Below, one piece after another: positions 6,940 to 14,135 of a stretch of DNA of 18,632 bases. A program made the position numbers and the translations under genes. The DNA is from Hyphomicrobium_A sp943371625. Lineage in GTDB: Bacteria; Pseudomonadota; Alphaproteobacteria; Rhizobiales; Hyphomicrobiaceae. The stretch is taken from NCBI GenBank assembly GCA_943371625.1, contig CALRVN010000019.1:1-18632 (forward strand), read 5' to 3'. Within the stretch, counting starts at the first letter, position 1. Each line of letters begins with the position of its first letter. The notes beneath the pieces were generated by a model, which saw nothing but the letters and a program-made list of their open reading frames with translations, was not told the DNA's origin and did not search any database.

Positions 6940-6968
6940 AACGTAGGGCCGAATCGAACCTTGCTCAA
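6940..6968 (-). promoter_or_regulatory. Possible sigma-70 type promoter for the small cysteine gene
   Basis: Read on the minus strand: TTGAGC, a 17-bp spacer, then TACGTT. The -35 box matches the consensus moderately and the -10 box weakly. It would start a transcript about 87 nt before the ATG at 6846. Confidence 0.25.
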
Positions 6969-6996
6969 GTTTCATTCCTGAGCAGAAACTGCTTAT

Positions 6997-7020
6997 TTCC
7001 CGGACAGGTCGGGAATTTTT
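6997..7020 (+). terminator. Rho-independent terminator-like hairpin with T-tail
   Basis: TTCCCG (6997-7002), a 7-base loop, then CGGGAA (7010-7015), followed by TTTTT (7016-7020). On the plus strand this is a textbook intrinsic terminator, yet there is no plus-strand gene within about 1.8 kb upstream. It may end a small RNA or an antisense transcript. Confidence 0.5.
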
Positions 7021-7300
7021 GGCAACGCCACTGCGCCACACCGTAACGCGTTGTTGCCGCTATATCTTTTTTGTCGGCGCCAAGACCGATTGCGACATTC
7101 TGGTCACTGCACGGACGCTCAGCATGCTCCCTTTTTCAGCATTTTTTGCTGCGGCGCACAAAACCATCCGTGGCCCTCCTATGCTGCGCCTGCGAGATGG
7201 GAACGCGATTGCACGTGGCCATCGTCCCGCTACAACGGCGTAGCTCTTGGGGCCAATGGCATCGGGCCATCGGCGGCGGACACAGCTCAATCAAATTTCG

Positions 7301-8884
7301 ATGACGCAGACATTCGATCCGGGCCAAGCACGCACGACGCTGTTCGCCGGCTTTCTCGATGCCGCAGCAAAGCAAGGCCGTGACCGGGTCATCATCGAGG
7401 ACGCAGACGGCACGGCGCTGTCCTATCGGGCGCTGACGCTCGCCTCCCTGGTGCTGGGCGGGAAGCTGCGCAAATACGCTCGGGCGGGTGACAACGTCGG
7501 CCTGCTGCTCCCCAATGCGATCGGCCTCGTCGTCACCGTCCTCGGGCTCAACGCGTACGACCGCGTTGCGGTGCTGCTCAATTTCTCCGCCGGCAAGAAG
7601 GCGCTGGTCTCGGCAATCGGGACGGCGCGTCTGCGCACCGTGCTCACGTCGCGGCGGTTCGTCGAAGCAGGCAATTTCGGCGAGCTCATCGAGGCGCTCA
7701 GCCAGGCCGAGTATGCACCCGGCCAGAAGACGCGGATCGTGTACCTGGAGGATGTGCGCACCAGCATCGGTATCCTCGACAAGCTGGCGGGCGTGGCGCG
7801 CGCTCAACTCGCCAAGCTCCTTTTCAGCGGCTCTGCGGCGAAGGCGGACAAACCCGCCGTTGTCCTTTTCACGTCCGGCACCGAAGGCGTGCCGAAGGGC
7901 GTGGTGCTGAGCAACGCTAATCTCGTGGCCAACGCCTACCAGTCGATCGCGCACCTGAGCAGCGTACTGGTGCCGGGTGAGGTGCTGCTCAATCCGCTGC
8001 CGATGTTCCACTCGTTCGGGCTGACGGCGGGGACGCTCGTGCCGCTTTTCGCGGGCGTCAAATGCGCGCTCTATCCGAGCCCGCTGCATTACAAGCAAGT
8101 GCCGAAGTTCATCGAAAAGGTGAAGGCGACGTGGATCGTATCGACCGATACGTTTCTTGCCGGATATGCGCGCTCGGCCGAGCCAGGGCAGCTTGCCAGT
8201 CTGCGCTACGCAGTTGCCGGTGCCGAGAAGGTCAAGCAGCCGACGCGCGATCTCTGGGACAACTCCGGCGCCGTGCTGCTGGAAGGTTACGGCGTCACCG
8301 AAACCTCGCCCGTGCTCGCCTGCAATCTGCCGCAGGACAACCGGTACGGCACCGTCGGGCGCCTGCTGCCGAACGTCGAAGCGCGGCTCGAAGAGGTTCC
8401 GGGGCTCAGCGACGGAAAGCGCCTCTTCATACGCGGGCCTAACGTGATGTCCGGCTACATGTTTGCCGACAATCCAGGCGTTGTCGTCCCGCCGCAAGAC
8501 GGGTGGCACGATACCGGGGACATCGTCGCGATCGAGGACGGCTTCGTGCGCATCTGCGGCCGCGCCAAGCGCTTCGCCAAGCTGGGCGGCGAGATGGTGT
8601 CGCTCGGCGCCATCGAAACGCTGGCGTGTGCGCTGTGGAATGACGCACAGCACGTGGTGCTCAGCTTCCCCGACCCGCGTAAGGGCGAGCAACTGCTGCT
8701 CGTCACGGACAAGGCCGCAGCGAACAAGGATGAGCTGCTAGCCTACGCCCGCCGCGAGGGGTTCCCAGAATTGTGGGTCCCGAAGTCGATTCTTATCGTC
8801 CCGGCCGTGCCGCTGCTCGCCACCGGGAAGATCGATTTGCAGGGCACGGTCGAGATGGCCCGGCAGTCGCGCGCGGGCGTCTAG
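7301..8884 (+). CDS. AMP-binding acyl-activating enzyme, Aas-like
   Basis: A 527-residue member of the adenylate-forming (acyl-CoA/acyl-ACP synthetase) superfamily, which activates a carboxylic acid as its AMP ester and then transfers it to a thiol. Seen: the phosphate loop VVLFTSGTEGVPKGVVLSN (about residues 187-205); MFHSFGLTAG; YGVTETSP near 330 (A5); GWHDTGD near 400 (A7); and CGRAKRFAKLGGEMVSL, with the C-terminal lysine motif LLATGKIDLQG near 505-515. The MFHSFGLTAGTLVPLFAGVK and KRFAKLGGEMVSLGAIE stretches resemble the ligase half of Aas, the acyl-ACP synthetase/lysophospholipid acyltransferase, but no acyltransferase domain is present. The start is uncertain: ATG 7301 lacks a clear ribosome site, and ATG 7256 or TTG 7247 are in frame. 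The substrate is unknown. Confidence 0.9.
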   Translation: MTQTFDPGQARTTLFAGFLDAAAKQGRDRVIIEDADGTALSYRALTLASLVLGGKLRKYARAGDNVGLLLPNAIGLVVTVLGLNAYDRVAVLLNFSAGKKALVSAIGTARLRTVLTSRRFVEAGNFGELIEALSQAEYAPGQKTRIVYLEDVRTSIGILDKLAGVARAQLAKLLFSGSAAKADKPAVVLFTSGTEGVPKGVVLSNANLVANAYQSIAHLSSVLVPGEVLLNPLPMFHSFGLTAGTLVPLFAGVKCALYPSPLHYKQVPKFIEKVKATWIVSTDTFLAGYARSAEPGQLASLRYAVAGAEKVKQPTRDLWDNSGAVLLEGYGVTETSPVLACNLPQDNRYGTVGRLLPNVEARLEEVPGLSDGKRLFIRGPNVMSGYMFADNPGVVVPPQDGWHDTGDIVAIEDGFVRICGRAKRFAKLGGEMVSLGAIETLACALWNDAQHVVLSFPDPRKGEQLLLVTDKAAANKDELLAYARREGFPELWVPKSILIVPAVPLLATGKIDLQGTVEMARQSRAGV

Positions 8885-9026
8885 AAGGCACCCAAATCGC
8901 CGTCCTCCGGAGTCCGAAAATCGGCCCCAGCGCAAGGAGGCGTGGCCCTGCCACAACGTGCAGGTGCGAGAACGCAAAAGAGGCTTCAACGAGCCTTGAC
9001 CCTGCCACCAAGGTCCTTAATTGATG

Positions 9027-9035
9027 TGTGGATAA
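9027..9035 (-). other. Perfect DnaA-box sequence
   Basis: TGTGGATAA on the plus strand is the reverse complement of the consensus DnaA box TTATCCACA. A near-match, CTTTCCACA, lies in the opposite orientation at 9073-9081. Both sit in the 220-bp spacer upstream of the membrane microprotein gene. A single perfect box may occur by chance in a window this size. Confidence 0.35.
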
Positions 9036-9104
9036 GCGGGCCTCGAAATCGGCCTGCCGAGGGACGCCTAAACTTTCCACATTTGATTCAGAGCGCGAAA
9101 ATCC

Positions 9105-9374
9105 ATGCCGACAACCACGACGCCGGACAGCGTTGAGGGTGCGAATATTGCAGTGCTGCAGGCTCCCACCCTGCAATGGGCGCTGAAGCGTACTCTGATT
9201 GGTATTGTCATTCTGTTCGTAACGATCGCGACAGCGGCGACGCTGCTTTACGCCTCGATCGATCCCGACCAAGAACTGGACCAGCCCACTATTTCGGCGC
9301 CAGCCACCGCGGACCCCGCCCAACTGGGTGGCCCGAGCGGAGCAAACGAGGCCGTCTTCAGCCGCCGCGTCTAA
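9105..9374 (+). CDS. Single-pass membrane microprotein, unknown function
   Basis: An 89-residue protein with one clear membrane helix at about residues 31-51 (TLIGIVILFVTIATAATLLYA). It is flanked by a polar N-terminal part of about 28 residues with a TTTTP start and a C-terminal tail rich in Asp, Pro and Ala. A positively charged residue pair (LKR) just before the helix favours the N-terminus inside. No family recognised. The ATG at 9105 has only a weak GAG-containing leader. The gene stands alone, 220 bp after the acyl-activating gene and 277 bp before rimK, with a GC-rich hairpin downstream. The hydrophobic segment, absence of internal stops and fitting composition support it as a gene, but no family evidence does. 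Confidence 0.6.
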   Translation: MPTTTTPDSVEGANIAVLQAPTLQWALKRTLIGIVILFVTIATAATLLYASIDPDQELDQPTISAPATADPAQLGGPSGANEAVFSRRV

Positions 9375-9442
9375 TCGATCCAAAGGTCGTCCGGCGGATG
9401 CGCGGGTACCCGACTTTTCGCTCATTTGCCCGTAATGCACTG

Positions 9443-9461
9443 CCCGGCGGTCCCCGCCGGG
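9443..9461. terminator. GC-rich hairpin after the membrane microprotein gene
   Basis: CCCGGCGG-TCC-CCGCCGGG, a perfect 8-bp stem with a 3-base loop, lies 68 bp past the stop at 9374. There is no T-run, so factor-independent termination is uncertain. It separates the microprotein gene from rimK. Confidence 0.5.
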
Positions 9462-9651
9462 GGTCCATCCCCGTGCTGGATGCGGTGCCGTTATAGCGCC
9501 CCCCTACCACCAAGGGAGAGAGACATTTCGCGATCGTAAGGACACTAGCCGAGTGAATGATCCTAGTGTGATGATCGAGAAGCCTGCTTAACCACCCGGC
9601 ACGCAATCTGTCGGACCTCGAGATCATTGCACCAGGCTCTATGGGTGCTCG

Positions 9652-10557
9652 ATGCGCTTCGTGATGCTCGCCCGCAATCCGCAACTCTATTCGCACGTCC
9701 GCTTGTGCGAGGCGGCGCGTGCGCGCGGGCATACGATCGACGTGGTCAACACCCTGCACGTGCACATGAACATAACGTCCAACCAGCCCGTGCTGCGCTA
9801 CAACGGGCAGCGCCTGCCGGTGTATGATGCCGTCATTCCGCGCATCGGCGCGTCGATTACGCATTACGGCCTCGCCGTGCTGCGCCAGTTTGAAATGCAG
9901 GGCGTGTACCCGCTCAACGAGAGCGTCGCGATCGGGCGCTCGCGGGACAAGCTGCGCGCACTACAGCTGCTTGCACGCGAGGGCCTGGGGTTGCCGGTGA
10001 CCGCCTTTGCCCATGGACCGCGCCGGGCCGAGGACGTGATCAAAGAGGTCGGCGGCGTCCCCGTGGTCATCAAGCTGCTCGAGGGCACGCAAGGCATGGG
10101 CGTCATCCTGGCCGAAACGGAGGGCTCTGCGAAGTCGATCGTCGAGGCCTTCAGCGCTGCCAACGTGAACATCATGGTGCAGGAGTTCATCCGCGAGGCG
10201 AACGGAAGCGATATTCGCGCCTTCGTCATCGGCGGTGACGTAGTTGCAGCGACCAAGCGTATCGGCCGGGCGGGCGATTTCCGGTCCAATGTGCACCGCG
10301 GCGGGACGGCGATGCAGGTCGACCTTACCGCCGAGGAGCGCAGAATCGCGGTCAAGGCGGCGGGGACGCTGGGGCTCAATGTTTCCGGGGTCGACATGGT
10401 GCGGTCCAGCCGCGGCCCGCTGATCATGGAGGTCAACTCCTCGCCGGGCCTGGAAGGCATCGAGGGTGCTACCGGCATCGATATTGCCAGCAGAATCATC
10501 GAATTCCTCGAGGCGAACGCGAGCTGCGGCCTGACCCAGACGAAGGGATTCGGCTAG
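9652..10557 (+). CDS. rimK: RimK-type ATP-grasp alpha-L-glutamate ligase
   Basis: ATP-grasp ligase of the RimK family. In E. coli it adds glutamates to the C-terminus of ribosomal protein S6 and is modulated by cyclic-di-GMP. The protein is 301 residues, the same size as E. coli RimK (300). Seen: an N-terminal domain to about residue 90 (VIPRIGASITHYG, GVYPLNE); the ATP-grasp nucleotide region VVIKLLEGTQGMGVIL (138-153, Lys141); VQEFIREANGSDIRAFVIG (176-194); GVDMV with Asp248; and the metal site LIMEVNSSPGLEGIEGATG with Glu260 and Asn262. The start at 9652 is set by the family N-terminus; the ribosome site is weak. The usual partners RimA and RimB are not in the window. The next gene downstream is bpt. 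S6 as target is inferred from the family. Confidence 0.93.
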   Translation: MRFVMLARNPQLYSHVRLCEAARARGHTIDVVNTLHVHMNITSNQPVLRYNGQRLPVYDAVIPRIGASITHYGLAVLRQFEMQGVYPLNESVAIGRSRDKLRALQLLAREGLGLPVTAFAHGPRRAEDVIKEVGGVPVVIKLLEGTQGMGVILAETEGSAKSIVEAFSAANVNIMVQEFIREANGSDIRAFVIGGDVVAATKRIGRAGDFRSNVHRGGTAMQVDLTAEERRIAVKAAGTLGLNVSGVDMVRSSRGPLIMEVNSSPGLEGIEGATGIDIASRIIEFLEANASCGLTQTKGFG

Positions 10558-10866
10558 TTGTAGCGTCGCCAGGCCAGGCGTCTTCCAGGTGAACGAGATT
10601 GCTCGTCGCGCCGCTAACCATGGCGACTTCACCAGCCGTCACACTTTGAGTTGCCGCAGCCGCTGTTGCTTCACCCAAACGGCTTGTTAGGCCTTTGCCG
10701 ACACTTCCACATTCCGTGCAAGAGGTGCCTTGATCGCGCCCTAACGGCCAACATATCATCAGCTTACGTTCGCAGGCGCCATCTGCGCCTGAATGCGAGT
10801 TCGAGGCCTCCGGCCTCATGCGGGTTCGAGGCTTCGGCCTCATGCGAGTTCGAGGGATGACGGCGG
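10558..10866. other. rimK-bpt spacer
   Basis: A 309-bp spacer between rimK and bpt on the same strand. From 10558 to 10772 no gene, promoter or repeat was recognised. The last 90 bp hold three stem-loops and a tandem repeat, described separately. Cotranscription with rimK is possible but the spacer is long. Confidence 0.6.
10773..10860 (+). repeat. Tandem repeat and three stem-loops before bpt
   Basis: Two and a half copies of a 24-25 bp unit start with ATGCGRGTTCGAGG at 10793, 10818 and 10842. Copies 1 and 2 each form a hairpin: GAGGCC-TCC-GGCCTC (10803-10817), and GAGGC-TTCG-GCCTC (10828-10841), which has the very stable UUCG tetraloop. A third stem, CAGGCGC-CATCT-GCGCCTG (10773-10791), precedes them. 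The truncated third copy ends in GAGGG, which serves as the likely ribosome site of bpt. Confidence 0.75.
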
Positions 10867-11610
10867 ATGACGGAGCAGCAAAAGCACTTTCCGGAATTCT
10901 ACGTCACCGCACCACAACCCTGCCCGTATCTCCCTGGCCGTCAGGAACGCAAGCTCTTCACGCACTTGACGCAGGAAAAGCCAGCGACGCTGATCGACAA
11001 TCTGCTGCGTGGCGGTTTCCGTCGCAGCCAGAACATCGCCTACATGCCCTACTGCGAGGGATGCCAGGCATGCGTGTCCGTGCGCGTGGTCGTCGACGGC
11101 TTCGTCGTCACGCGGTCGATGCGACGCGTGATGGAGCAGACGCGAACGCTGGAGGCGCGACGCGTGCCGCCGGAGCCGACCTCGGAGCAGTTCGCGCTCT
11201 TCCGCCGCTACATTGATGCGCGCCACTCCGACGGCGGCATGGCGGATATGACGGTGCTCGACTACGCGATGATGGTCGAGGACAGCGTCATCAACACGTT
11301 TGTCACCGAGTATCGCGAGAAGCCCGAGAACCCGCTCGACAGCGATCCCGACAGCTGGCCGCTGAAGGCCGTGGCTCTTTGCGACCTGCTCTCCGACGGG
11401 ATCTCGATGGTCTACAGCTTCTACAATCCCACCGCGGATCAGATGTCGCTCGGCACCTACATGATCCTCGAGCACATCGAATACGCGCGCACGCTGGGGC
11501 TGCCGTATCTTTATCTCGGCTACTGGATCAACGGCTCGCGCAAGATGAACTACAAGATGCGCTTCCAGCCGCAGGAGCATCTCGGGCCGAACGGCTGGGT
11601 GCGGAAGTAG
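10867..11610 (+). CDS. bpt: Leucyl-transferase Bpt (Leu/N-degron pathway)
   Basis: Aspartate/glutamate leucyltransferase: moves leucine from Leu-tRNA onto the N-terminus of proteins starting with Asp or Glu, marking them for ClpS-ClpAP. The protein is 247 residues, the normal length. It is homologous to eukaryotic arginyltransferase ATE1. Seen: FYVTAPQPCPYLPGRQERKLFT with Cys19; LLRGGFRRSQNIAYMPYCEGCQACVSVRV with Cys63, Cys66 and Cys69 (the ATE N-terminal domain, residues 10-80); and the C-terminal acyltransferase fold with SMVYSFYNP, LGTYMILEHIEYAR, YLYLGYWINGSRKMNYKMRF. The ATG at 10867 has GAGGG about 11 nt upstream, supplied by the repeat element. It converges on a secreted-protein gene with only 13 bp between stops. 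Confidence 0.95.
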   Translation: MTEQQKHFPEFYVTAPQPCPYLPGRQERKLFTHLTQEKPATLIDNLLRGGFRRSQNIAYMPYCEGCQACVSVRVVVDGFVVTRSMRRVMEQTRTLEARRVPPEPTSEQFALFRRYIDARHSDGGMADMTVLDYAMMVEDSVINTFVTEYREKPENPLDSDPDSWPLKAVALCDLLSDGISMVYSFYNPTADQMSLGTYMILEHIEYARTLGLPYLYLGYWINGSRKMNYKMRFQPQEHLGPNGWVRK

Positions 11611-11623
11611 ATCCGCGAAGGCG

Positions 11624-12253
11624 CTACTGCGCCAGGGCGGCGCCGAGCTTCTCGAACATATACGTCCACTTTGCCGTCTGGGTGTCGACGAGTGTCTGCA
11701 TGCGCGACTTGAGGTCGGCGAGCAGGGCGCAATCGGGCGTGGGCGCGTCGGCGCCTTCCTGCCCGAGCGTGGAAATGTCGGCGAGGAGACGCTCCGATTC
11801 CTGGTCGTAGACGGCGATCTTATCGTCGCGAACGTAGGGCGCGGCCTCCTTCAGGAAGGCATCGTGGCTCCAGCCGCGCTTGTCCTTCAACTGGCGCAGC
11901 TTCTCCTGGAAGGCGGGCTTGTTCTGGAGATTGAGGTCGCGCAGCGCGCCGGCCGCATCGTCGACGACGGCCTCGAAGTCGGCCTTCTCGCACACCTGAC
12001 CAGCCGGAGCGGCTGCGGGTGGTGCAGGGGTCCCCAACCCCGGAGGTGCCCATGATTTCGGTGCCCCCGCGGCGGGCGGCTCCTTGGGAAGTTGCTCGGC
12101 CGGCTTGCCCGCAGGCGCGGCCGGGGCGGGGGCAATCGGTTCCCAGGAATCGGCGGGGGCGGCATTCTGCGCGCGCGCGCCAAGACCGCCGGCCACAAGG
12201 CCAGCCATCAGCACCGCCGCCGCCAGAATGCTCTTCGTTCCCGCCCCGTTCAT
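11624..12253 (-). CDS. Secreted Pro/Ala-rich protein, unknown function
   Basis: A 209-residue exported protein. The start MNGAGTKSILAAAVLMAGLV, followed by AGGLGARAQN, is a Sec signal peptide with likely cleavage after ARA. Next is a low-complexity Pro/Ala linker (about residues 28-85), then a helical domain: CEKADFEAVVDDAAGALRDL, KPAFQEKLRQLKDKRGWSHD, KIAVYDQESERLLADISTLG, and a C-terminal helix MQTLVDTQTAKWTYMFEKL. Two cysteines, one at each end of the helical domain (before EKAD, and in PDCALLADL), could form a periplasmic disulfide (inference). No family recognised. The ATG at 12253 follows AGGACTTGTTCG, so the longer open frame to 12358 is not used. Confidence 0.82.
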   Translation of the reverse strand: MNGAGTKSILAAAVLMAGLVAGGLGARAQNAAPADSWEPIAPAPAAPAGKPAEQLPKEPPAAGAPKSWAPPGLGTPAPPAAAPAGQVCEKADFEAVVDDAAGALRDLNLQNKPAFQEKLRQLKDKRGWSHDAFLKEAAPYVRDDKIAVYDQESERLLADISTLGQEGADAPTPDCALLADLKSRMQTLVDTQTAKWTYMFEKLGAALAQ

Positions 12254-12694
12254 CGAACAAGTCCTAGCTGGCGACCGGTCCGCGGGCAAGCGCGGCCGGT
12301 GCGTGGAAAGCGTTTCTGCTATCGGCCATTTTACGGACCTTTGGGCCCGCTGCGGCACGTCGATAGGCGCCGGCGATCAATGGCTGAGCGGCGCGACTTC
12401 TTCACGGCCGGAGAGCCGCGCGGCAAAGTTTTCTTCGCGTCGACGAGGTCGCCTGAAGTGGCCACGGTGGAAGCGGCGGCAGAGCGGGGGCAACTGGGGC
12501 TGAGCGGGGCGGGGGGGGCGGCGGCGGCAATGCATCTTAGTCAAATATGACAAGGTCGATTTGGCGTGCCGGGCTTAAATCGCGGCGAATGGATGTGCTC
12601 TAGGGTGGCCCAACCGGCGAGAAGGGGGCCGCGCTGCCGGCGGCCGCGAAGGGAGCCTTTCGGGCCTATGGGCGGCCGACACAGGCTTCTAGCA
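12254..12694. other. Gene-free spacer with a poly-G tract
   Basis: 441 bp between two divergent genes. It holds a low-complexity G-rich stretch near 12505-12530, including a run of eight G, and a 56-codon open frame from 12380 to 12550 without a convincing ribosome site. No promoter or operator was recognised. Confidence 0.5.
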
Positions 12695-12985
12695 ATGGAC
12701 ATCACCTCCCTACTTATACAGCTCGTAAGCGGCGCGCTCGGCGGCAACGCGGCCGGCGCGGTCAACAAGGACACCGGTCTCAGCCCGATCGGAAACACGA
12801 TTGCCGGCGCGCTCGGCGGCGGCCTCGGCGGTCAGATTCTCCACTCGCTGTTCGGCGTCGGCGCGGCCACCGCGGCCAGCGGCCTCGATATCGGAACGAT
12901 CGTATCGGCGTTTGCGACCGGCGGAATTTCCGGCGGCCTGACGGCGCTCGTCATCGGCTATCTGAAGACCAGGATGGCGACCTGA
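12695..12985 (+). CDS. Small glycine-zipper-like hydrophobic protein
   Basis: A 96-residue hydrophobic protein: MDITSLLIQLVSGALGGNAA, then GAVNK, and a second Gly-rich segment GNTIAGALGGGLGGQILHSLFG (about 34-55). The third segment, IVSAFATGGISGGLTALVIGYLK (about 69-91), ends in a short basic tail. The GxxxG-like spacing resembles glycine-zipper membrane helices. There is no cleavable signal. Similar short Gly-rich proteins occur in many alphaproteobacteria without assigned function (recalled, not searched). The ATG at 12695 has only a weak AGG upstream. The open frame extends upstream to 12566, but that part is Arg/Pro-rich and looks non-coding. It converges on the M48 protease gene, with a strong hairpin between. 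Confidence 0.78.
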   Translation: MDITSLLIQLVSGALGGNAAGAVNKDTGLSPIGNTIAGALGGGLGGQILHSLFGVGAATAASGLDIGTIVSAFATGGISGGLTALVIGYLKTRMAT

Positions 12986-13010
12986 GCGCTGAGCAGTCGT
13001 TGTGACTCGT

Positions 13011-13041
13011 CCCGCGGCGGCGTGAAGCCGTGCGCCGCGGG
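13011..13041. terminator. Bidirectional hairpin between convergent genes
   Basis: CCCGCGGCG (13011-13019) and CGCCGCGGG (13033-13041) form a perfect 9-bp stem. It sits in the 68-bp gap between the glycine-rich gene and the M48 gene, both of which end here. It has no T-run. Confidence 0.6.
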
Positions 13042-13053
13042 CTCAGTCTATAC

Positions 13054-14070
13054 TTAGGCGAGAACGTGCACGAAGCCGACGCGCTGATGCGTGGTCGGGT
13101 GAGAGCGCAAGTAGGCGGTGACGTCGTCGTCGCGGCCGTGCGCGTAGTGGCTGTTGCCGCCACTGTGATGACGCTCCAGCTTCTCCAGCGCTGACGCGAG
13201 AGTTCGCGGCTCGGAGATGAGGTCGAGCGCGAAAGCGTCGGCGGCGAGCTCGCGGATACGCGACAGCGCGAGACACAGCAGCTCAGAGATCACAGGAGCG
13301 GCTTGCAGCAGGGACCTCAGCGGCGAGACGTGCCATGGCCCGTTGCGACCCGCCATGCCGACGAGGCCGGCGCCCGAGATAAACCTGATCGTGCGATGCA
13401 GACTGGCGGCCAGCGCCATGGTAGCTGCGTCGCCGTTGCAGATATGGGCGATCTCGTGCGCGACGATGGCGGCGACCTCGTCGCGGGTCATGCCGTCGAT
13501 GAGGCCAGCCGTCAGCGTAATGACCGCGTCATCGGGCGATCCCAGCGCGTAGGCGTTCATGGCGCGCTCGCGAGGCAGCACGTAGACCTGGGGCATGCGG
13601 CGCAGGCCGGCGCGACGGCAGACGTCGTGCACGAGCGCGAACAGATCCGGCGCCTCCGCGGGGGTGAGGCGGCGCGCATCGCGGCGGCGGCGCATCGTTT
13701 CGCTGGCGGCTTGAAGCGGACCGGACTGGGGTAGCGCGCCGATGACCGCGAGCCGCGCCCCCTCGTCGCCACCATTGATCCAGCCGCAGAGCGCCAGAAG
13801 CAGCGTGAGGCCGGAGATGGCGCGGCCGGAGCGGCGCTCGTTTATGGCGTGATGCAGATGGCGACGGACATCAGCGGGAAGCTGTGCCTCGATCCAGGCG
13901 GTGCACGATCTTCTTAGGTCTTGTGTGGTGAAGTCGTGTTGGCCGGCTGCGGCGGCCATTCGAAGGGCGGACTCGAGATGGCCGTGGGCGCCGCCGTGAC
14001 GCCAATGTGGCTCGCAGGCCGACGCCCAGCCTTCAAACGCGCCTCTATCAAATCCCCCGGGACAGCCCAC
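13054..14070 (-). CDS. M48-family (HtpX/Oma1-like) zinc metalloprotease
   Basis: A 338-residue protein (GTG start at 14070) with the M48 peptidase signature. HEIAH (residues 205-209, coding bases 13458-13444) supplies two zinc histidines and the catalytic glutamate. RELAADAFALD, with Glu274, supplies the third ligand. The family strands MPQVYVLPRERAMNAYALGSPDDAVITLTAGLI precede the motif. A hydrophobic segment at about 84-98 suggests membrane attachment. The N-terminal 80 residues, rich in Gly, His and Ala, are unlike HtpX. The start is uncertain: GTG 14070 has AGGAG 12 nt upstream, ATG 13959 has no ribosome site, and the frame is open to TTG 14175. It follows the two-gene low-complexity unit on the same strand, separated by a strong hairpin. 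The target protein is unknown. Confidence 0.88.
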   Translation of the reverse strand: MGCPGGFDRGAFEGWASACEPHWRHGGAHGHLESALRMAAAAGQHDFTTQDLRRSCTAWIEAQLPADVRRHLHHAINERRSGRAISGLTLLLALCGWINGGDEGARLAVIGALPQSGPLQAASETMRRRRDARRLTPAEAPDLFALVHDVCRRAGLRRMPQVYVLPRERAMNAYALGSPDDAVITLTAGLIDGMTRDEVAAIVAHEIAHICNGDAATMALAASLHRTIRFISGAGLVGMAGRNGPWHVSPLRSLLQAAPVISELLCLALSRIRELAADAFALDLISEPRTLASALEKLERHHSGGNSHYAHGRDDDVTAYLRSHPTTHQRVGFVHVLA

Positions 14071-14135
14071 GCCGTTCGCCGACTCCTGATCTCTTCTCGC
14101 GAAGCGTATCAGCAGCCCGGCGCATTTCGCACCAG

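Larger units (their letters stand above)
6847..7300. other. Gene-free divergent region with structured elements
   Basis: A 454-bp stretch between the small cysteine gene (minus) and the acyl-activating enzyme (plus). It holds interleaved inverted repeats at 6962-6990 and a terminator-like hairpin at 6997-7020 (both described separately), plus a low-confidence minus-strand promoter. From 7021 to 7300 no convincing gene, promoter or repeat was seen. The open frames there read as chance translations. Confidence 0.6.

Noticed and set aside
6962..6990. True H-type pseudoknot
   Set aside because: The two stems interleave, but two of the three linkers have zero nucleotides, so both stems are unlikely to form together.
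7136..8692. 518-codon open frame on the minus strand
   Set aside because: It is antisense to the clear acyl-activating enzyme and is Arg/His/Glu-rich without any domain, typical of a GC-rich shadow frame.
9443..9461. Standard intrinsic terminator
   Set aside because: The hairpin is perfect but lacks a T-run, so it is listed only as a hairpin with possible terminator role.
12380..12550. 56-codon open frame starting MAERRDFF
   Set aside because: No convincing ribosome site, and the C-terminal half is a translated G-rich low-complexity tract.
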